A DNA stretch of 44,865 nt from Methylobacterium sp. Leaf108 (GTDB lineage: Bacteria > Pseudomonadota > Alphaproteobacteria > Rhizobiales > Beijerinckiaceae). Shown piece by piece: positions 43,722 to 44,865 of the stretch. The stretch lies in NCBI RefSeq assembly GCF_001423265.1, contig NZ_LMND01000035.1:1-44865 (forward strand), given 5' to 3'. The notes under the pieces are model-generated. The model was not told the DNA's origin, searched no databases, and saw only the letters and a program-made list of their open reading frames with translations. The number at the start of each line of letters is the position of its first letter. Within the stretch, counting starts at the first letter, position 1. Both the position numbers and the translations under genes were made by a program.

Positions 43722-44350
43722 ATCGTTCTAAAAAACCGTTGCGCGCGGGAAGTGGATCGAGGGACCGGCGCGGAGGGTAGCGTCACAGATGGCGACGATG
43801 AGCCCCGGCCCGGTCGTCGGCCTCGCCCAACGCCGCACGGGCGCATCGCGTGGACATCTAGAGCCTTGGGACAGCGTGTCAATCGGCGCTGCCCGCCGGG
43901 ACGGGGTTATCCGCAACCTCCCCATGCCGATTTCTCCCGCAGCGGGATCTGCGGCAGGGCCTTGCGCCAAGCCCTCCGGTGACCGCGACCGGCACGTCCG
44001 GCCGGTCTTCCGGTCATGCGGACCCGCACGGCCGACAGGCCGACCTCGGACGGGAGATGTCACGCCCCCCGGGGAAACGCGTCCCGACCAGCACGATCCT
44101 GCCAATTCGTTAACTTAAGCAAGCATTCAAGCGGTGTGACAGGCTGTAGCACGGCGGCGATCGTGAAGATCGGCGTGATGTGCGCGAACGCACGGACGGT
44201 CAGGCCCATCGCCCAACTGGGGCTAACCTTTACCGTTCATTGACGGGTGAGGCCGTATCAGAGGCCTTGTTGCAGGAAAGCGACAGACCTCGCGGCTGCC
44301 AGGACCTACAAGCGCGGCGGCTTTCGCCAATCCCAGGACCAGTGGACACC
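43722..44350. other. Non-coding 629-bp stretch between helicase and porin genes
   Basis: No gene of convincing length or composition. The left part is the predicted helicase promoter and leader. Between 43900 and 44110 it is GC-rich without clear structure. At 44110-44120 there is an AT-rich GTTAACTTAAG. The last 230 bases, with GCTAACCTTTACCG near 44222-44235, should hold the porin promoter and leader, but I cannot place -35/-10 boxes with confidence. Confidence 0.6.
43855..43882 (-). promoter_or_regulatory. Promoter candidate for the DEAD-box helicase
   Basis: On the minus strand TTGACA (plus positions 43877-43882) is a perfect -35 box, followed after 16 bases by TAGATG (43855-43860), a moderate -10 box. 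Transcription from here would leave about 125 bases of leader before the helicase ATG, including a run of six T just before the start codon. Confidence 0.5.
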
Positions 44351-44865
44351 ATGAAAAGACTGCTTCTCGCCTCGACCGTTCTGGCCGGCCTCACCGCCGT
44401 CGCTTCGGCCGCCGACCTTCCGCGCCGCGCCGCGCCGCCGGTCTTCGTTCCGGTCCCGGTCTTCACCTGGACGGGCTTCTACTTCGGTATCAACGCCGGC
44501 TACGGCTTCGACACCGGCAAGCAGGACCGCAACGTCTACGACAACGTGTTCCCGAACCTCGTCACCGGTGGTGTGGGCCCGTCGCAGGTCGCCTATTCCA
44601 ACAGCTCCAACGAGGGCTTCACCGGCGGTGGCCAGGTCGGCTACAACTACCAGTTCACCCCGGGCTCGGGCCTGGTGGTCGGCGTCGAGGCCGACGCCCA
44701 GTACGTCGACTTCGGTCGTAACCGCACCAACTCCATCCTGACCCCCGGCTTCACCGCCACCCCCGGCGTCACCTTCGTCGATCCCCGCGGCACCGCCAGC
44801 CTCGACTACTTCGGCACCGTGCGCGGCCGCATCGGTTACGCCTTCGACAAGGTCCTGTTCTACGG
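44351..44865 (+). CDS. Outer-membrane beta-barrel protein (Omp25/Omp31 type), N-terminal part
   Basis: The reading frame is open from ATG 44351 to the right edge, giving the first 171 residues. Residues 1-21 are a signal peptide (KRLLLASTVLAGLTAVASAAD), then a Pro-rich stretch, FTWTGFYFGINAGYGFDTGKQD as the first barrel strand, GGGQVGYNYQFTPGSGLVVGVEADAQYVDFG, and DYFGTVRGRIGYAFDKVLFY at the edge. This wording ('W.GFY.G...GY', 'GGQ.GYN.Q', 'VRGRIGYAFD..L.Y') is that of alphaproteobacterial Omp25/Omp31-like porins in the outer membrane. The gene is cut by the window end, not broken. Confidence 0.92.
   Translation, partial: MKRLLLASTVLAGLTAVASAADLPRRAAPPVFVPVPVFTWTGFYFGINAGYGFDTGKQDRNVYDNVFPNLVTGGVGPSQVAYSNSSNEGFTGGGQVGYNYQFTPGSGLVVGVEADAQYVDFGRNRTNSILTPGFTATPGVTFVDPRGTASLDYFGTVRGRIGYAFDKVLFY

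Noticed and set aside
43901..43915. TTATCCGCA, one base from a DnaA box
   Set aside because: A single site with no cluster, AT-rich unwinding region or origin-linked genes nearby.
44108..44122. GTTAACTTAAG considered as a CtrA site
   Set aside because: CtrA sites are TTAA-N7-TTAA; here only one base separates the two TTAA words.

Overview
The window looks like chromosomal DNA from a high-GC alphaproteobacterium of the Methylobacterium/Methylorubrum type (Hyphomicrobiales). This rests on base composition and codon use, on the order ATPase / yajC-secD-secF-DUF498-phytoene-synthase-like, on a SUF operon behind Irr-like boxes, and on an Omp25/31-type porin at the right edge. The species call is inference. 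I see no rRNA, tRNA, CRISPR array, insertion sequence or prophage. Coding is dense and mostly housekeeping, with a few accessory insertions.

Layout. 1-2.4 kb: end of a dxs-like gene, a bidirectional terminator, secreted Cu/Zn superoxide dismutase, a Pro/Ala-rich secreted protein and hydroxypyruvate isomerase. 2.4-6.5 kb: an ECF sigma factor with its RskA-like anti-sigma factor, divergent from an HtrA-like protein that has lost its catalytic triad, then trmFO. 6.5-9 kb: a small membrane ORF, a GNAT acetyltransferase and L-lactate permease. 9-14.6 kb: on the minus strand yajC, secD, secF, a DUF498 (NDUFAF3-like) gene and an NDUFAF6-like gene; divergently, an AAA ATPase. 14.7-17.2 kb: a small Asp/Arg-rich exported protein, an NlpD-like LytM lipoprotein and a short conserved protein. 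17.1-20.7 kb: a tightly overlapped minus-strand operon (SDR, FG-GAP protein, NUDIX, TIGR02301 protein), then pdxH. 20.8-24.8 kb: a lipoprotein whose stop codon lies in a 37-bp tandem repeat, a dnaJ-like gene behind a structured leader, fabI and a ten-helix membrane protein. 24.8-26.6 kb: PPK2 and a histidine phosphatase, divergent.

26.7-30.8 kb holds the most unusual gene, a 1351-residue single-module NRPS of the Pls/PosA (poly-lysine synthetase-like) architecture, with an adenylation pocket that I read as suited to a basic amino acid. It is followed by a Phd/VapC-type toxin-antitoxin pair with a palindrome over the antitoxin start codon.

32.4-40.9 kb is a SUF iron-sulfur assembly locus: two Irr-box-like sites, a NifS/IscS-type desulfurase, sufB, a small DUF1640/CCDC90-like coiled-coil membrane ORF, sufC, sufD, a palindromic intergenic repeat, sufS, sufT, an opposite-strand Uma2 nuclease and sufA. 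The right end has a GGDEF diguanylate cyclase, a DEAD-box helicase with a predicted long leader, a 0.63-kb non-coding stretch and the start of an outer-membrane beta-barrel gene cut by the window edge.

How the genes work together: yajC/secD/secF form the Sec accessory complex, sharing an operon with homologues of two complex I assembly factors; the suf genes build Fe-S clusters probably under iron control; the sigma/anti-sigma pair forms a stress circuit next to the pseudo-protease.
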